The notes under the pieces were generated by a model that saw nothing but the letters and a program-made list of their open reading frames with translations, was not told the origin of the DNA and did not search any database. The position numbers were made by a program, and so were the translations under genes. Below, in pieces: positions 1-10,285 of a stretch of 63,840 bases of DNA. This DNA comes from Anaerobacillus alkalidiazotrophicus. Its GTDB lineage: Bacteria; Bacillota; Bacilli; Bacillales_H; Anaerobacillaceae. The first letter of the stretch is position 1. Each line of letters begins with the position of its first letter. Where the stretch lies: NCBI RefSeq assembly GCF_001866055.1, contig NZ_MLQS01000035.1:249-64088 (forward strand). Reading direction: 5' to 3'.

Positions 1-51
1 ACACCGCCATAAACGCGAACGGAACTAATGGTCATGAAAATAATCCAATCG

Positions 52-95
52 AAAAAAGGTTCCGATCATCAAATACAATAATCGGAACCTTTTTT
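52..95. terminator. Intrinsic terminator, probably bidirectional
   Basis: A perfect 15-bp inverted repeat (52-66 and 81-95) with a 14-nt loop has A-run and T-run flanks, so it can act in either direction. It probably ends a gene lying before the window. Confidence 0.8.
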
Positions 96-210
96 CTTTA
101 TTTTTGGCTAGTTATGTCCCAGGCTCAATCTTTTTAAATATTTATAAAGCAAGTAGGCTGACAGCCTAAATAAATGGATCCAGCATGCCTTAAATAAAAA
201 CTAATAAAAG

Positions 211-1116
211 CTACCAGTCGATTGTTTTTTTAGCGTTCCTTCGATTTGATTTTTTCTTTATTGAAACGATATCAACATGAAGACGATGTATGTATCTATT
301 TAAGAATAAGTTGTAGTAGTGTGTGCGTTCTTCTTCTGATTCAAATAAATCATTTAAAATTGAAGTGAACAGATAAAGGTCTTGTAGAGCTGACCTATCA
401 ATAGATTTCTTTAAACGCATACCAGTTTCTTTATTTAATGTAGAATATAGCTCCTTATTTAGGAAATCCGTAGTAACCAGATTAATTAGCTCATTTATAA
501 AGTCTTCTTTTAATGAATGCTCATAATTTTCATATCTAGAAATAGAGTAATGAAGTTGTTTGAAATCTGAATAGTTTACTAGCTCTTGATAATCTTGCAC
601 CTCTTTTTTCCATATTTGCCAGTAGAGTTTTGCAGTAAGTATTTTTTGTCGATGATCATCTAGGGCTTTTTTCAGAATTGACTCCATCACTTTCTCCAGA
701 TCAGCATCCAGGTTCTCTAGCAAAGAACTAAGTTCTAATTTTTCAATAACTTCCACAATGTGAGAACGATTTTCATAAACAGTTTTCTTTAGGTTTGTTT
801 CCTGAAGTGCTTGTTCAATCAAATCGATTGCAGAAAGTGATGTTTTCCATTGACGTCCAAGATGAAACAATGAGGCAAGATAATAGGTTGTATTAGATAC
901 TATAGAACTTTGAATTAGGCGGTTTACCTCTGAAGAAAAAAATGTATTGTAGTCATCAGAGTAATCATATATGGATGGCTTATCTTTTGAATGGGATGTG
1001 AACCCTATAATCCAACTAACAAGGTTGTGTTTTCGAATTTCAGTTGGCAATAATTCTAAATTTACTTCTTGCAAAATATATTCCATTTTTGTGTTTAACT
1101 GTATCTTTTCTAACAC
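211..1116 (-). CDS. Hypothetical protein, third gene of an unknown operon
   Basis: A protein of 301 residues, mostly charged and predicted helical, with no motif I recognise and no signal peptide or membrane segment. The GTG start at 1116 overlaps the TAG stop of the upstream gene by one base, which indicates translational coupling. A G-rich ribosome binding site lies about 12 nt upstream. It is the last gene of a three-gene minus-strand operon whose two upstream products share an S-N-I-x-L-G-D-x-N motif. The function is unknown. A role in defence is only inferred from its place beside restriction genes. Confidence 0.75.
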   Translation of the reverse strand: MLEKIQLNTKMEYILQEVNLELLPTEIRKHNLVSWIIGFTSHSKDKPSIYDYSDDYNTFFSSEVNRLIQSSIVSNTTYYLASLFHLGRQWKTSLSAIDLIEQALQETNLKKTVYENRSHIVEVIEKLELSSLLENLDADLEKVMESILKKALDDHRQKILTAKLYWQIWKKEVQDYQELVNYSDFKQLHYSISRYENYEHSLKEDFINELINLVTTDFLNKELYSTLNKETGMRLKKSIDRSALQDLYLFTSILNDLFESEEERTHYYNLFLNRYIHRLHVDIVSIKKKSNRRNAKKTIDW

Positions 1117-1778
1117 TAAATATTTACCCCCTTGCTTTTTAATAAATTATAGAATTCTTCACTATCAAAAAAATCTCTGAAACAGTAGGTTAATTCATTC
1201 TTACTCTTACCTCGTAATGGTAAGTGCCAAAGGATGTGACTATCTAGGTCTTCAAAAAAGATTAGAGATGGTAGTTCAGCAAACCTTAGATTAAAGTGTC
1301 TAGCAACATCTATTGCTTCACTAGGACCATAGGGGGAGTTTAAATCTGGTTCAAGTAATTGTTTTAAAGAAATTTTATTGTTAGCGTCTATTATATTATT
1401 GTCACCGAGAATAATATTGCTGTTCTCTATATTAGAGAGAGTTATATTTGCAAATAATCTTGCTGCGTCTAGATGTCTTTCTTCTTGTTCCTCTTTTAAT
1501 CTTTTAAGTTCTTCGATTAGCATTTTCTCATTTATTTTCCACCATTTGTGTTTAGTACGCCTAGTATATTCAATCCATTGAATGCTAGGTGACTCGATGA
1601 CAAAAATCGCACACGTTTCACCAGATAGTCGATCTAAATCATAAATTCCATTTTTCATATACTCAACTATTTCTTCATCTAGTTGTGTATAAAGTAGAAA
1701 TCCAAATAATTCATATTTTTCTGTTTGTAATTTAATTATAGCTATTTTCACATCTTCTAGATTAGGTACTATAAACAT
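1116..1778 (-). CDS. Hypothetical protein with an SNIILGDNN motif
   Basis: A protein of 220 residues. I chose ATG 1778 because AGGAG (1786-1790) sits 7 nt upstream; an in-frame ATG at 1814 has no good site and would overlap the upstream gene. The N-terminal half is mixed alpha/beta. It is followed by a charged helix, then the motif N-S-N-I-I-L-G-D-N-N near residue 130, then a C-terminal domain of about 80 residues. A similar motif opens the neighbouring 142-residue protein. Such Asn/Gly-rich strand repeats occur in modular regulator and effector proteins of bacterial conflict systems; applying that here is inference. No catalytic residues can be assigned. Confidence 0.72.
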   Translation of the reverse strand: MFIVPNLEDVKIAIIKLQTEKYELFGFLLYTQLDEEIVEYMKNGIYDLDRLSGETCAIFVIESPSIQWIEYTRRTKHKWWKINEKMLIEELKRLKEEQEERHLDAARLFANITLSNIENSNIILGDNNIIDANNKISLKQLLEPDLNSPYGPSEAIDVARHFNLRFAELPSLIFFEDLDSHILWHLPLRGKSKNELTYCFRDFFDSEEFYNLLKSKGVNI

Positions 1779-1788
1779 ATCGGTACTC

Positions 1789-2217
1789 CTATAACTGTAT
1801 ACCAGATAAACCAATAATTTTTGCTATTTTAACAATATATGGTTTAACGATATTTATAATCTGATCTGACTTATTAGTAATATCTAATATATTAGTGAAT
1901 TTTTCTACGAAGTCCTTCTTATCTAAATGTGAGTTTTCAACTAATTTTTCTACTTCCCTTTTTGCTTTTGAAACAGCAGGAGTTAACTGTTCATCTCTTA
2001 TTACTTCGTATTCATCTGTTAACTCTTTTACTATATTTCTTAAATTTATTATTTCTTTATGTACATTTTCCCATGTCTCTTTACTGGGTTTTGCTTCCGA
2101 TTCGAGTAACTTTGAAATGTTTTGACGGATAAGAAGCAAATTTCCATCACCAAGAGTAATATTACTATTGCTTGTGTCTTTAATATTAATACCTACAAAA
2201 TTTGACATATTATACAT
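1789..2217 (-). CDS. Small hypothetical protein with an SNITLGDGN motif
   Basis: A protein of 142 residues (139 if the second ATG at 2208 is used; the ribosome binding site does not decide). The first 25 residues hold N-S-N-I-T-L-G-D-G-N, matching the motif in the next gene. The rest is helical with coiled-coil character (residues 45-100) and ends in a short hydrophobic helix (IVKIAKIIGLSGI). It is the first gene of the operon. It may be a sensor or adaptor that docks to its partner through the shared motif, but that is inference. No family was recognised. Confidence 0.68.
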   Translation of the reverse strand: MYNMSNFVGINIKDTSNSNITLGDGNLLLIRQNISKLLESEAKPSKETWENVHKEIINLRNIVKELTDEYEVIRDEQLTPAVSKAKREVEKLVENSHLDKKDFVEKFTNILDITNKSDQIINIVKPYIVKIAKIIGLSGIQL

Positions 2218-2444
2218 CAGCCCCTATTAATATATTAATTCACCTCCAATTTTACCTTATGTAGGAATATAGTGGAATCAATAATAAAGAATATTATTTA
2301 TTATTCAGTTTTTTTAAATCTAAAACAATAAGCGATATCTATTGATATATAGGATATATCTTGATTAGAATATGCAAATTGAATAAAGGCGGAATTTCCT
2401 AATTTGAATAAGTATTTAAACAATTAAATATCTGAAATAGTTGT

Positions 2445-2450
2445 TATAAT
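2445..2450 (+). promoter_or_regulatory. Extended -10 promoter for the DUF4209-like gene
   Basis: TGTTATAAT is a consensus extended -10 element (TGn plus TATAAT) 35 nt ahead of the chosen start, followed by a strong AAAAGGGGGT ribosome binding site at 2471-2480. No clear -35 box is visible, as is common with extended -10 promoters. Confidence 0.5.
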
Positions 2451-2484
2451 TAACAATATGAAACAGCTGAAAAAGGGGGTAAGT

Positions 2485-4138
2485 ATGGATTTTATAGAGT
2501 TTGAGAAGCAATTGAACCATTTATTTCAGAGTGAAGGAGTTTTTTCGTATTTTGGTTCAAAATTTAATGCAATCGATTATAAAGATATTCATAATGAGGT
2601 AAATATACAAGAGAATTTAATAGATTTTGACGAACAGAACATTAGTAATAACATTCTTGTATACGCAAGCGAGAGACTAGAAGAGTGTGCGCTTAGTAAA
2701 ACAAAAGCTAGATATTATCTCTTTTTAATTAAGAATTCAAAAAAAAAAATATGGTTATGCAAAGTTATATGTTGACTTTTTTCTAAGCGATTTTGGAGAA
2801 ACAATTGGAAATGAAGAAGATGAATATTTTATTACTAAAAGTATTAATACTTTGTTGGAAGTTAGTGGGTCAATGAGTATAAAAAAAGATGAGGTATGGG
2901 AGTCTGTGTTAATTTACTTAGAAAATAAACCGCATTGTATATTCTCTCACGCTATAAGAATAATTCCTTTTATAAATAACAAAGATAGAGAGGATAAATT
3001 TTTAGAAATATTGTACCGTCAGTTAATGCAATCGGCTAACATAGGTATTTATAGACCAATTGAGCAGTTACTTGAAGAAACTAATAAGAATAAACAATTT
3101 CCTGTTGAACGCTCTCTAATGCAAAGAAGACTCGCAGAATCTTATATGAAATTAATAAAAGATGAAAAATCTGCTGTAAGAGTTATACATTTTGCACAAA
3201 AAGCAGCAAGTATCTATAAACAATTAAAAGACAAAGAAGAAGAAAATAAGTGTTTGGCGGTTATTAGTAGGCATATTGAGGCCGATAATCCCGATTGGCA
3301 GCAAACTGAGTTTGAATTTCCAGCTGAATTTAGTGACGCCTTAAATACAAATATTAAAGTTATACAAGAGTTTTTTTCAGATACCAATATTAATATCCAG
3401 GAAAGAATTAGTTGCTTATCAAAATTTATAACTGAAAAAAACCAGAAATTGAATAAGAATATATTGTTGTACAAGCCTTTTGTATTAATTAGTGATATAA
3501 ATAATACCGCTGAAGAATTTAATAAATCTGTATTCTTACAACTTGCATCAGTAGTTACTCTTGATAAAAATAAAGTAATTGCTAACGGTAATAACAACAT
3601 TATGAGAGCTAAGGAGCTGGCTTATCCAATGCACCAAAAGACAAATATTTTACCCGCCTTAAATGCTTTGGAAAACTCTAAAGATTTTTCAATTAATGAA
3701 ATTAAAAATTTAATACAAGAATGTAAATTAGTATCTGATGATGAATTGATTTTTATTAGTGAGGCATTAGATGATTATTCTAAAGAGCGATGGGTTCCAT
3801 TTATTTGCGTTATCGTACCAAGTTTTGAATCTATATTAAGAAGATTGTACTTCGAGATTGAAGGAACCAGCATTCAGGCTAAAAATACAGATACTTTAGT
3901 CCATACAACAGTCAATTTAAGTAACGTTTTAAGTAACAAAAAAGTTAGAGAGATACTTTCAGAGGATTTTGTAATTTATCTAGAATACCTTCTAAACAGT
4001 GATACTTCATCCGAAAACATAAGAAATAATGTGGCGCATCGATTTACTCAAAGTGATTTTTATACAAAAGAACGATCACAAGTTTTAATACATGCCCTAC
4101 TTCAATTATGTTTAAGAGGGAATAAAGTAGCGGGGTAG
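2485..4138 (+). pseudogene. DUF4209-like protein gene, frameshifted at an A11 tract
   Basis: Two reading frames join into one protein of about 550 residues if one base is removed from the run of 11 A at 2739-2749. The first frame (ATG 2485, AAAAGGGGGT site) stops at 2775. The second frame is open from 2729 to 4138; its first usable start is a TTG at 2852 with no obvious ribosome binding site. The C-terminus carries R-N-N-V-A-H-R, resembling the R-N-x-x-x-H-G signature of DUF4209, preceded by a helical region. DUF4209-like proteins occur near restriction and abortive-infection genes. The A-run could be a sequencing error, a true mutation, or a site of phase variation or slippage. The partial product 2852-4138 could be made on its own. 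Confidence 0.7.
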
Positions 4139-4303
4139 AAACTAATTAACAACAAAGAAAATTTATAAACTACTATCACGAGAGATTTTTAATTATTGAT
4201 GTTTATGAGATACAGAAAAATTAGTTGAAAGTACTCTTTCATATTGAGCTTCCTATTAATTTTCAAAAAAATATTCTATACCAAAGTAGTCCTTCTGATC
4301 TGG

Positions 4304-4309
4304 TATAAT
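4304..4309 (+). promoter_or_regulatory. Extended -10 promoter of hsdMSR
   Basis: TGGTATAAT, an extended -10 element, lies 49 nt upstream of the hsdM ATG, which has an AAAGGGGA ribosome binding site. This is the only good promoter visible before the operon. Confidence 0.6.
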
Positions 4310-4357
4310 GGGACTGTAAATAAAATGTAAATTATTTATCCAAAGGGGATAGTAAAA

Positions 4358-5851
4358 ATGGCAGTTATCGGTTTTGAAGAAAAACTATGGGCAGCAGCAG
4401 ATAAACTAAGAAATAACATGGACTCAGGAGAATACAAGCACGTCGTATTAGGTTTAATTTTCTTAAAGTATGTATCCGATTCTTTTAATGAAAAATGGCA
4501 AGAATTAATGGATTTAGACCCAGATTTTGCAGAAGATCGTGATGCATATATGGCGGAAGGTATTTTCTGGGTACCTGCAAATGCTCGTTGGACTTTTATC
4601 GCAGAACATGCGAAGACACCTGAAATTGGTAAGGTTGTTGACAACGCTTTAGATGCAATAGAAAAGGAAAACGTTACTTTAAAAGGAGTATTACCAAAAA
4701 GTTATGCACGTCCTGAATTAGACAAGCGTATCCTAGGTGAAATTATTGATTTATTTACAAATATGAATGTTGGTGGTAGTGAGGCTAAGGAAAAGGACGT
4801 TCTAGGTCGTGTTTATGAATACTTCCTAGGGAAATTTGCAGCGAACGAAGGAAAAGGTGGAGGAGAGTTTTACACTCCTAAAAGCGTTGTTAAATTAATG
4901 GTTGAAATGTTACAGCCGTATAAAGGGTACGTCTATGATCCTGCTTGTGGAAGTGGTGGCATGTTCGTTCAATCGTTAAAATTTGTGGAAGAACATAGTG
5001 GTAGTAAATTTGACATCTCTGTTTATGGTCAAGAGTCAAACCCAACTACTTGGAAATTATCGAAAATGAACCTTGCTATTCGGGGTATTGAGAGTAATTT
5101 AGGAGTGAAAAATGCAGATACTTTCCACAACGATTTACATAAAACACTAAAAGCTGATTACGTTTTAGCAAATCCTCCATTTAATGATAGCGACTGGGGG
5201 CAATCTAGCTTAATTGATGATCCGCGCTGGAAATTTGGGACACCCCCTGCTGGGAATGCGAACTATGCATGGCTTGAACATATGATTGATAAGTTAGGGC
5301 AGAATGGGAAAGCAGCTGTGGTTTTAGCAAATGGCTCCCTTTCATCAAATACATCGAGTGAAGGTGAGATACGAAAAAATATTATCTCTGCGGACTTAGT
5401 GGAAGCTATAGTTGCTTTACCTGATAGACTCTTTTATACAACTGGAATACCTGTATGTGTATGGATTTTAAATCGTAATAAAAAGCATAAAGGTAAAACA
5501 TTATTCATTGATGGACGAAATCTTGGAACAATGGTTAACCGCCGTTTACGTGAATTAACAGAAGCGGATATTCGTAAGATGGCAGATGTATTAATTCACT
5601 GGCAAAGTGATGAGCAATATAATGATGTACAAGGATTCTGTAGGGAGACAACGTTGGAAGAGATACAAGGACATGACTATGTATTAACTCCAGGGCGTTA
5701 TGTTGGCGTTGAAGATGAGGAAGAAGATAAAGAGTTGTTTGAAGAAAAGATGGTAAAGCTTACAACGACACTATCGCAACAATTTAAGAAATCAAAGGAA
5801 TTAGAGACGGAAATCAAAAAGCAGCTGGCGGTGCTAGGTTATGAAATATAA
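4358..5851 (+). CDS. hsdM: Type I restriction-modification DNA methyltransferase subunit HsdM
   Basis: N6-adenine methyltransferase subunit of a type I restriction enzyme. With HsdS it methylates adenines in a bipartite recognition site and protects host DNA. The 497-residue length is typical. It has an N-terminal HsdM helical domain (about 1-140), then the SAM-binding motif D-P-A-C-G-S-G-G (194-201) and the catalytic N-P-P-F (272-275), followed by a helical tail that contacts HsdS. Its end overlaps the hsdS start by 11 nt, so the two are translated together. It appears intact. Confidence 0.96.
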   Translation: MAVIGFEEKLWAAADKLRNNMDSGEYKHVVLGLIFLKYVSDSFNEKWQELMDLDPDFAEDRDAYMAEGIFWVPANARWTFIAEHAKTPEIGKVVDNALDAIEKENVTLKGVLPKSYARPELDKRILGEIIDLFTNMNVGGSEAKEKDVLGRVYEYFLGKFAANEGKGGGEFYTPKSVVKLMVEMLQPYKGYVYDPACGSGGMFVQSLKFVEEHSGSKFDISVYGQESNPTTWKLSKMNLAIRGIESNLGVKNADTFHNDLHKTLKADYVLANPPFNDSDWGQSSLIDDPRWKFGTPPAGNANYAWLEHMIDKLGQNGKAAVVLANGSLSSNTSSEGEIRKNIISADLVEAIVALPDRLFYTTGIPVCVWILNRNKKHKGKTLFIDGRNLGTMVNRRLRELTEADIRKMADVLIHWQSDEQYNDVQGFCRETTLEEIQGHDYVLTPGRYVGVEDEEEDKELFEEKMVKLTTTLSQQFKKSKELETEIKKQLAVLGYEI

Positions 5852-7184
5852 TAATGATTGGAAAAAATATAAATTGTCTGATGTGACTACAAAGATAGGC
5901 AGTGGTGCAACTCCAAAAGGAGGTCAAGAAAGTTACATTGATGAAGGGGTTACATTTATTAGAAGTCAAAATGTATATAATCATAAGTTTTCTTATAATG
6001 GTTTAGCTTTTATTAACGATGAACAAGCAAAAAAATTAAATAATGTAACTATTGAAGAAGATGATATTTTATTAAACATTACTGGGGACTCTGTTTGTAG
6101 ATGTTGCATTGTCCCAAAACAAGTACTTCCAGCCAGAGTAAATCAACACGTAGCAATTATTCGTTGTGATAAGAATAAAATTCTACCTGTATTTTTAAAG
6201 TCGTTTTTAACCACAAATTATATGCAAACCTACATGTTATCTATTGCTCAACACGGGGGAACTAGAGCGGCACTCACAAAAGGAATGATACAAAACTTAG
6301 AAATTTCTATACCTAGTTTACAAGACCAGGAACGTATTGTATCTATCCTAAATGCAATTGAATATAAGATTGAAATAGATATTGAAATGAAAAAGACTTT
6401 AGAAGAAATAGCTCAAACTCTTTTTAAACATTGGTTCGTTGATTTTGAGTTCCCAAATAAAGAAGGTCAGTCATACAAGTCAAGTGGTGGGAAGTTTGTG
6501 CAAAGTGTATTGGGAATGGTACCTGAAGGATGGGAATTATCAAAGCTGGAAGAGGTTATTTCAATAAAGCATGGTTTTGCTTTTAAAAGTAAAGATTTTT
6601 CAGTCGATGAAACAGACTTTTACATTTTAACTCCAGGTAATTTTAAAATTGGCGGCGGATTCAAAGAGGATAAGTTTAAGTATTTAAATGAGGGCGTAAT
6701 ATTCCCAAGTCAATACATTTTAAACGAGGATGATTTATTGGTAACAATGACTGACTTAAGTCGAGATGGCGATACATTAGGTTATCCAGCGTTTATTCCT
6801 ACTAGTGATAGTGTTAAATATCTCCATAATCAACGATTAGGTAAAGTTATATTAAAGAGTTCAATTAGTAAGCAATTCCTCTATTATCTATTTTGTACGC
6901 CAAGGTATAGAGGCCATATATTAGGCAGTGCTACAGGGACTACAGTTAAACATACTGCACCAAAGAGGATTGAAGAATTTACATTTATTAACCCTAATAA
7001 GTCCACATTAGAAGAGTTCGATAAAATAGTAACACCTCTATTTAAGTTAATGAAAAGTATTAATGCTGAAAATAGTAATCTAATTGAACTTAGAAACACC
7101 CTTCTGCCAAAACTAATGTCAGGAGAAATTCGTATACCTGATGCTGAAAAGGAGGTCGAAAAATGTTTACAGAAGAGCAATTAG
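5841..7184 (+). CDS. hsdS: Type I restriction specificity subunit HsdS
   Basis: DNA-recognition subunit of the type I enzyme. The 447 residues hold two target-recognition domains (about 10-150 and 230-380), each followed by a conserved helix. The central linker begins with HWFVDFEFPN and the second half-domain with VPEGWE, both typical of HsdS. It sets the two half-sites and the spacer length. It overlaps hsdM by 11 nt and hsdR by 22 nt. No internal repeat or second hsdS copy that would allow specificity switching is visible here. Confidence 0.95.
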   Translation: MKYNNDWKKYKLSDVTTKIGSGATPKGGQESYIDEGVTFIRSQNVYNHKFSYNGLAFINDEQAKKLNNVTIEEDDILLNITGDSVCRCCIVPKQVLPARVNQHVAIIRCDKNKILPVFLKSFLTTNYMQTYMLSIAQHGGTRAALTKGMIQNLEISIPSLQDQERIVSILNAIEYKIEIDIEMKKTLEEIAQTLFKHWFVDFEFPNKEGQSYKSSGGKFVQSVLGMVPEGWELSKLEEVISIKHGFAFKSKDFSVDETDFYILTPGNFKIGGGFKEDKFKYLNEGVIFPSQYILNEDDLLVTMTDLSRDGDTLGYPAFIPTSDSVKYLHNQRLGKVILKSSISKQFLYYLFCTPRYRGHILGSATGTTVKHTAPKRIEEFTFINPNKSTLEEFDKIVTPLFKLMKSINAENSNLIELRNTLLPKLMSGEIRIPDAEKEVEKCLQKSN

Positions 7185-10174
7185 AAAATGTCGTTTTAGA
7201 ATATTTTCAAGAGCTCGGATATGAATACCTCCATGGTAGTAGGCTACCAAGAGATACAAAAGAAGTATTATTATTTGATCGTTTAGAAGCAGCAATATTG
7301 AGACTGAACAAGGGTTTAACTACTGAAGTTGTTCGTGAAGCGATTCGGAAAACACGTACATTTGACACGAACGATGTGTTTACTAACAACAAAGTCTTTT
7401 CTAAATACTTAACTGAAACGGTGGAAGTAACTGAATTTGTTGACGGGGAAACAGTTTATCATCGTGTTTCTCTTGTTGATTGGGATAATATTGAGAATAA
7501 TGACTTTTTAGTAGTAAATCAGTTAGAAGTACAAGAAAAAGGTGGTACCAAAATACCTGATGTTGTTGTGTATCTTAATGGTATACCTTTAGTTGTTGTT
7601 GAATTAAAAAGTGCATCTCGTGAAGAAGTTAATATTGAGGATGCGTATAAACAGTTAAAAAATTATATGAATGTGCACATTCCATCCCTATTTTATTATA
7701 ATGCTTTCCTAATGATTAGTGATGGTATCGACACAGAGGCGGGTACAATTACAGCACCTTTTGATCGCTTTTCAGCATGGAAGAAGATTAACATAGAAGA
7801 TGCAATAATTGAAAATCGGCCATTAGACACAATGATGTACGGGCTGTTTGAGAAACGAAGAATGTTGGATGTCATAAAGAATTTTATTCTTTTTTCAAAT
7901 GAGGCTAAAATAATGGCTGCATACCATCAGTATTATGGTATGAGTAAAGCCATTGATTCTACTGTAAGAGCAACACAAACCGATGGTCGGGCTGGAGTTA
8001 TCTGGCATACACAAGGTAGCGGTAAAAGTTATTCCATGGTATTTTTATCTGGGAATTTAGTTAAGCATGAAGATTTAAAGAATCCAACTATAGTTATTAT
8101 TACAGATAGAAATGATTTAGATGGCCAGTTATTTTCGACTTTTACTGGTGCATCTGACTTCTTAAGACAGACTCCACTTCAAGCAGAGAGTAGAAGTCAT
8201 ATTAAAGACCTCCTTGAAAATAGAAAAACTGGTGGAATTATTTTTTCTACAATACAAAAGTTTGAGGAAGAAACAGGACTTCTATCAGACCGTGAAAATA
8301 TTATCGTAATGGTTGACGAAGCTCATCGTACACAATATGGAATTGATGCAAAGTATGACCTTGCAACTGGTGAACAGAAATATGGGTACGCGAAGTATTT
8401 ACGAGATGCTTTACCTAATGCTACATTCATTGCTTTTACAGGAACTCCTATCGAAACGACTGATAAATCAACAACAGGTTTATTTGGTGAAGTAATTGAT
8501 GTGTATGATATGACTCAAGCGGTTCAAGATGGTGCAACAGTTAAGATTTATTATGAATCTAGATTAGCGAAAGTTAAATTGGATGAAACGCAAATGAGTG
8601 AAGTAGACAAAGAATATTGGCGTATGCAAGTAAATGAAGGTGTGGAAGACTACATCATTGAAGAAAGCCAAAAACACTTATCGAGAATGGAATTAATAAT
8701 TGGTGATAGAGACCGAATTAAACAAGTTGCTGCTGATATAATTAGTCATTATGAAGATAGAAAAGATCTTGTAGCAGGTAAAGCTATGATAGTTGCTTAT
8801 TCACGTAAAACAGCCTTCACTATGTACCAAGAATTAATCGAACAAAGACCTGACTGGGTAGATAAAGTTAAAATTGTCATGACTGCAAATAATCAAGACC
8901 CAGAGGACCTTGCAAAATTAGTTGGGAACAAGCAAACAAGAAAAGACCGAGAATTAGAGTTTAAGGATGTTACTAGTCCTTTTAAAATCGTTATAGTTGT
9001 AGATATGTGGCTAACAGGTTTTGATGTGCCTTCCTTAGACACTATGTATGTGGATAAACCAATGAAAGCCCATAACTTGATGCAGGCCATTGCTCGTGTA
9101 AACCGTGTTTACCCAGGTAAAACGGGTGGACTTGTTGTAGATTACATTGGCTTGAAGCGTAATTTAATGGAAGCATTGAAAACTTATACAAGTCGTGACC
9201 AAGATAAAGTTCAGGAAAATGAGCAAGCAAAAGTTATTGCACTGAATATCTTAGAAGTTCTACGTAATCATTTTCACAAATTCAATTATAGTGCCTTCTT
9301 CGGAGAAAGCGATAAAAAGCGCTATGAAGTTATTCGAGATGGTGCGGAATATTCTCAGGTTACAGAAAAGCGAAAACAACTATTTTTAACGGAAACCAAG
9401 AAATTAAAAGATGTTTATAAAATTTGTACAGGCTTGTTATCCAAAGAAATTAAAGAAGAAATTGCTTACTTTATTGCAGTTCGTTCATTTATTATGAAAT
9501 CAACTAATAAAGGTACACCAGATTTAAAAGAAGTAAATGAACGCATCTCAAAAATTTTGGAGAATGCGATACTTGAAGACGGTGTTATGGTGTTAACCGA
9601 AGCAACATCAAATGAGAGTTTTGATCTTTTAAATGAAGAAAACATAGCAAAACTTCAAGCAATTCCTCAAAAAAATATTGCAACAAATATCTTGATGAGA
9701 GTAATGAAAGAAAAACTCAAAGATGTGAAGAAGAAGAACATGACGGTAAGTAAAAGTTTTTCTGAACGTTTTGAAAAGATAATTGAAAAGTACCACAATA
9801 GAAACGAACATTTAGACGTCTATGAAGTTTTTGAGGAGCTCCTGAAGTTTAAAGAAGAGCTAGAAGATGCAATTAACGAAGGTACACAGTTAGGTTTAAC
9901 CTATGAAGAAAAAGCATTTTTTGATGTTTTAGGTTCTGATCCAGATATAAAATCATTACTTCAGGATGAGATATTACTGAATATTGCTAAAGATTTAGCT
10001 AAGACAGTAAAAGAACATCGTTCGCATGATTGGGATAAGAAAGAAAGTGCACAAGCAAGAATGAGGTTGTACATTAAAAAGGTTCTTCGTAAATGGGATT
10101 ATCCACCGAACAAAGAACCAAAGGCTGTTGAAGATGTGTTAGAGCAAGCTAAATTGCAGGCAGCTAATATGTAA
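7163..10174 (+). CDS. hsdR: Type I restriction endonuclease/translocase subunit HsdR
   Basis: Motor and nuclease subunit, 1003 residues. The N-terminal PD-(D/E)XK nuclease shows P-D (132-133) and E-L-K (147-149). It is followed by an SF2 helicase core with Walker A T-Q-G-S-G-K-S (283-289) and a D-E-A-H box (385-388), then a C-terminal helical domain. It translocates unmodified DNA with ATP and cuts at a distance. The ATG has a strong AAGGAGG site inside the end of hsdS. All key residues are present, so the system looks active. Confidence 0.96.
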   Translation: MFTEEQLENVVLEYFQELGYEYLHGSRLPRDTKEVLLFDRLEAAILRLNKGLTTEVVREAIRKTRTFDTNDVFTNNKVFSKYLTETVEVTEFVDGETVYHRVSLVDWDNIENNDFLVVNQLEVQEKGGTKIPDVVVYLNGIPLVVVELKSASREEVNIEDAYKQLKNYMNVHIPSLFYYNAFLMISDGIDTEAGTITAPFDRFSAWKKINIEDAIIENRPLDTMMYGLFEKRRMLDVIKNFILFSNEAKIMAAYHQYYGMSKAIDSTVRATQTDGRAGVIWHTQGSGKSYSMVFLSGNLVKHEDLKNPTIVIITDRNDLDGQLFSTFTGASDFLRQTPLQAESRSHIKDLLENRKTGGIIFSTIQKFEEETGLLSDRENIIVMVDEAHRTQYGIDAKYDLATGEQKYGYAKYLRDALPNATFIAFTGTPIETTDKSTTGLFGEVIDVYDMTQAVQDGATVKIYYESRLAKVKLDETQMSEVDKEYWRMQVNEGVEDYIIEESQKHLSRMELIIGDRDRIKQVAADIISHYEDRKDLVAGKAMIVAYSRKTAFTMYQELIEQRPDWVDKVKIVMTANNQDPEDLAKLVGNKQTRKDRELEFKDVTSPFKIVIVVDMWLTGFDVPSLDTMYVDKPMKAHNLMQAIARVNRVYPGKTGGLVVDYIGLKRNLMEALKTYTSRDQDKVQENEQAKVIALNILEVLRNHFHKFNYSAFFGESDKKRYEVIRDGAEYSQVTEKRKQLFLTETKKLKDVYKICTGLLSKEIKEEIAYFIAVRSFIMKSTNKGTPDLKEVNERISKILENAILEDGVMVLTEATSNESFDLLNEENIAKLQAIPQKNIATNILMRVMKEKLKDVKKKNMTVSKSFSERFEKIIEKYHNRNEHLDVYEVFEELLKFKEELEDAINEGTQLGLTYEEKAFFDVLGSDPDIKSLLQDEILLNIAKDLAKTVKEHRSHDWDKKESAQARMRLYIKKVLRKWDYPPNKEPKAVEDVLEQAKLQAANM

Positions 10175-10285
10175 AATCTAAGGGTGAGGTGTTTTGACTA
10201 GGTTAGTCCTCAATTCGGTCACTCCAATGAAAAAAATTTTTAAAAATGATTGATATGAAGCACTATTTAGGAAAGAGGGGAACAA

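Noticed and set aside
3214..3600. Antisense 128-codon frame in the DUF4209-like gene
   Set aside because: Mirror of a coding gene with typical AT-rich antisense composition; no start signals.
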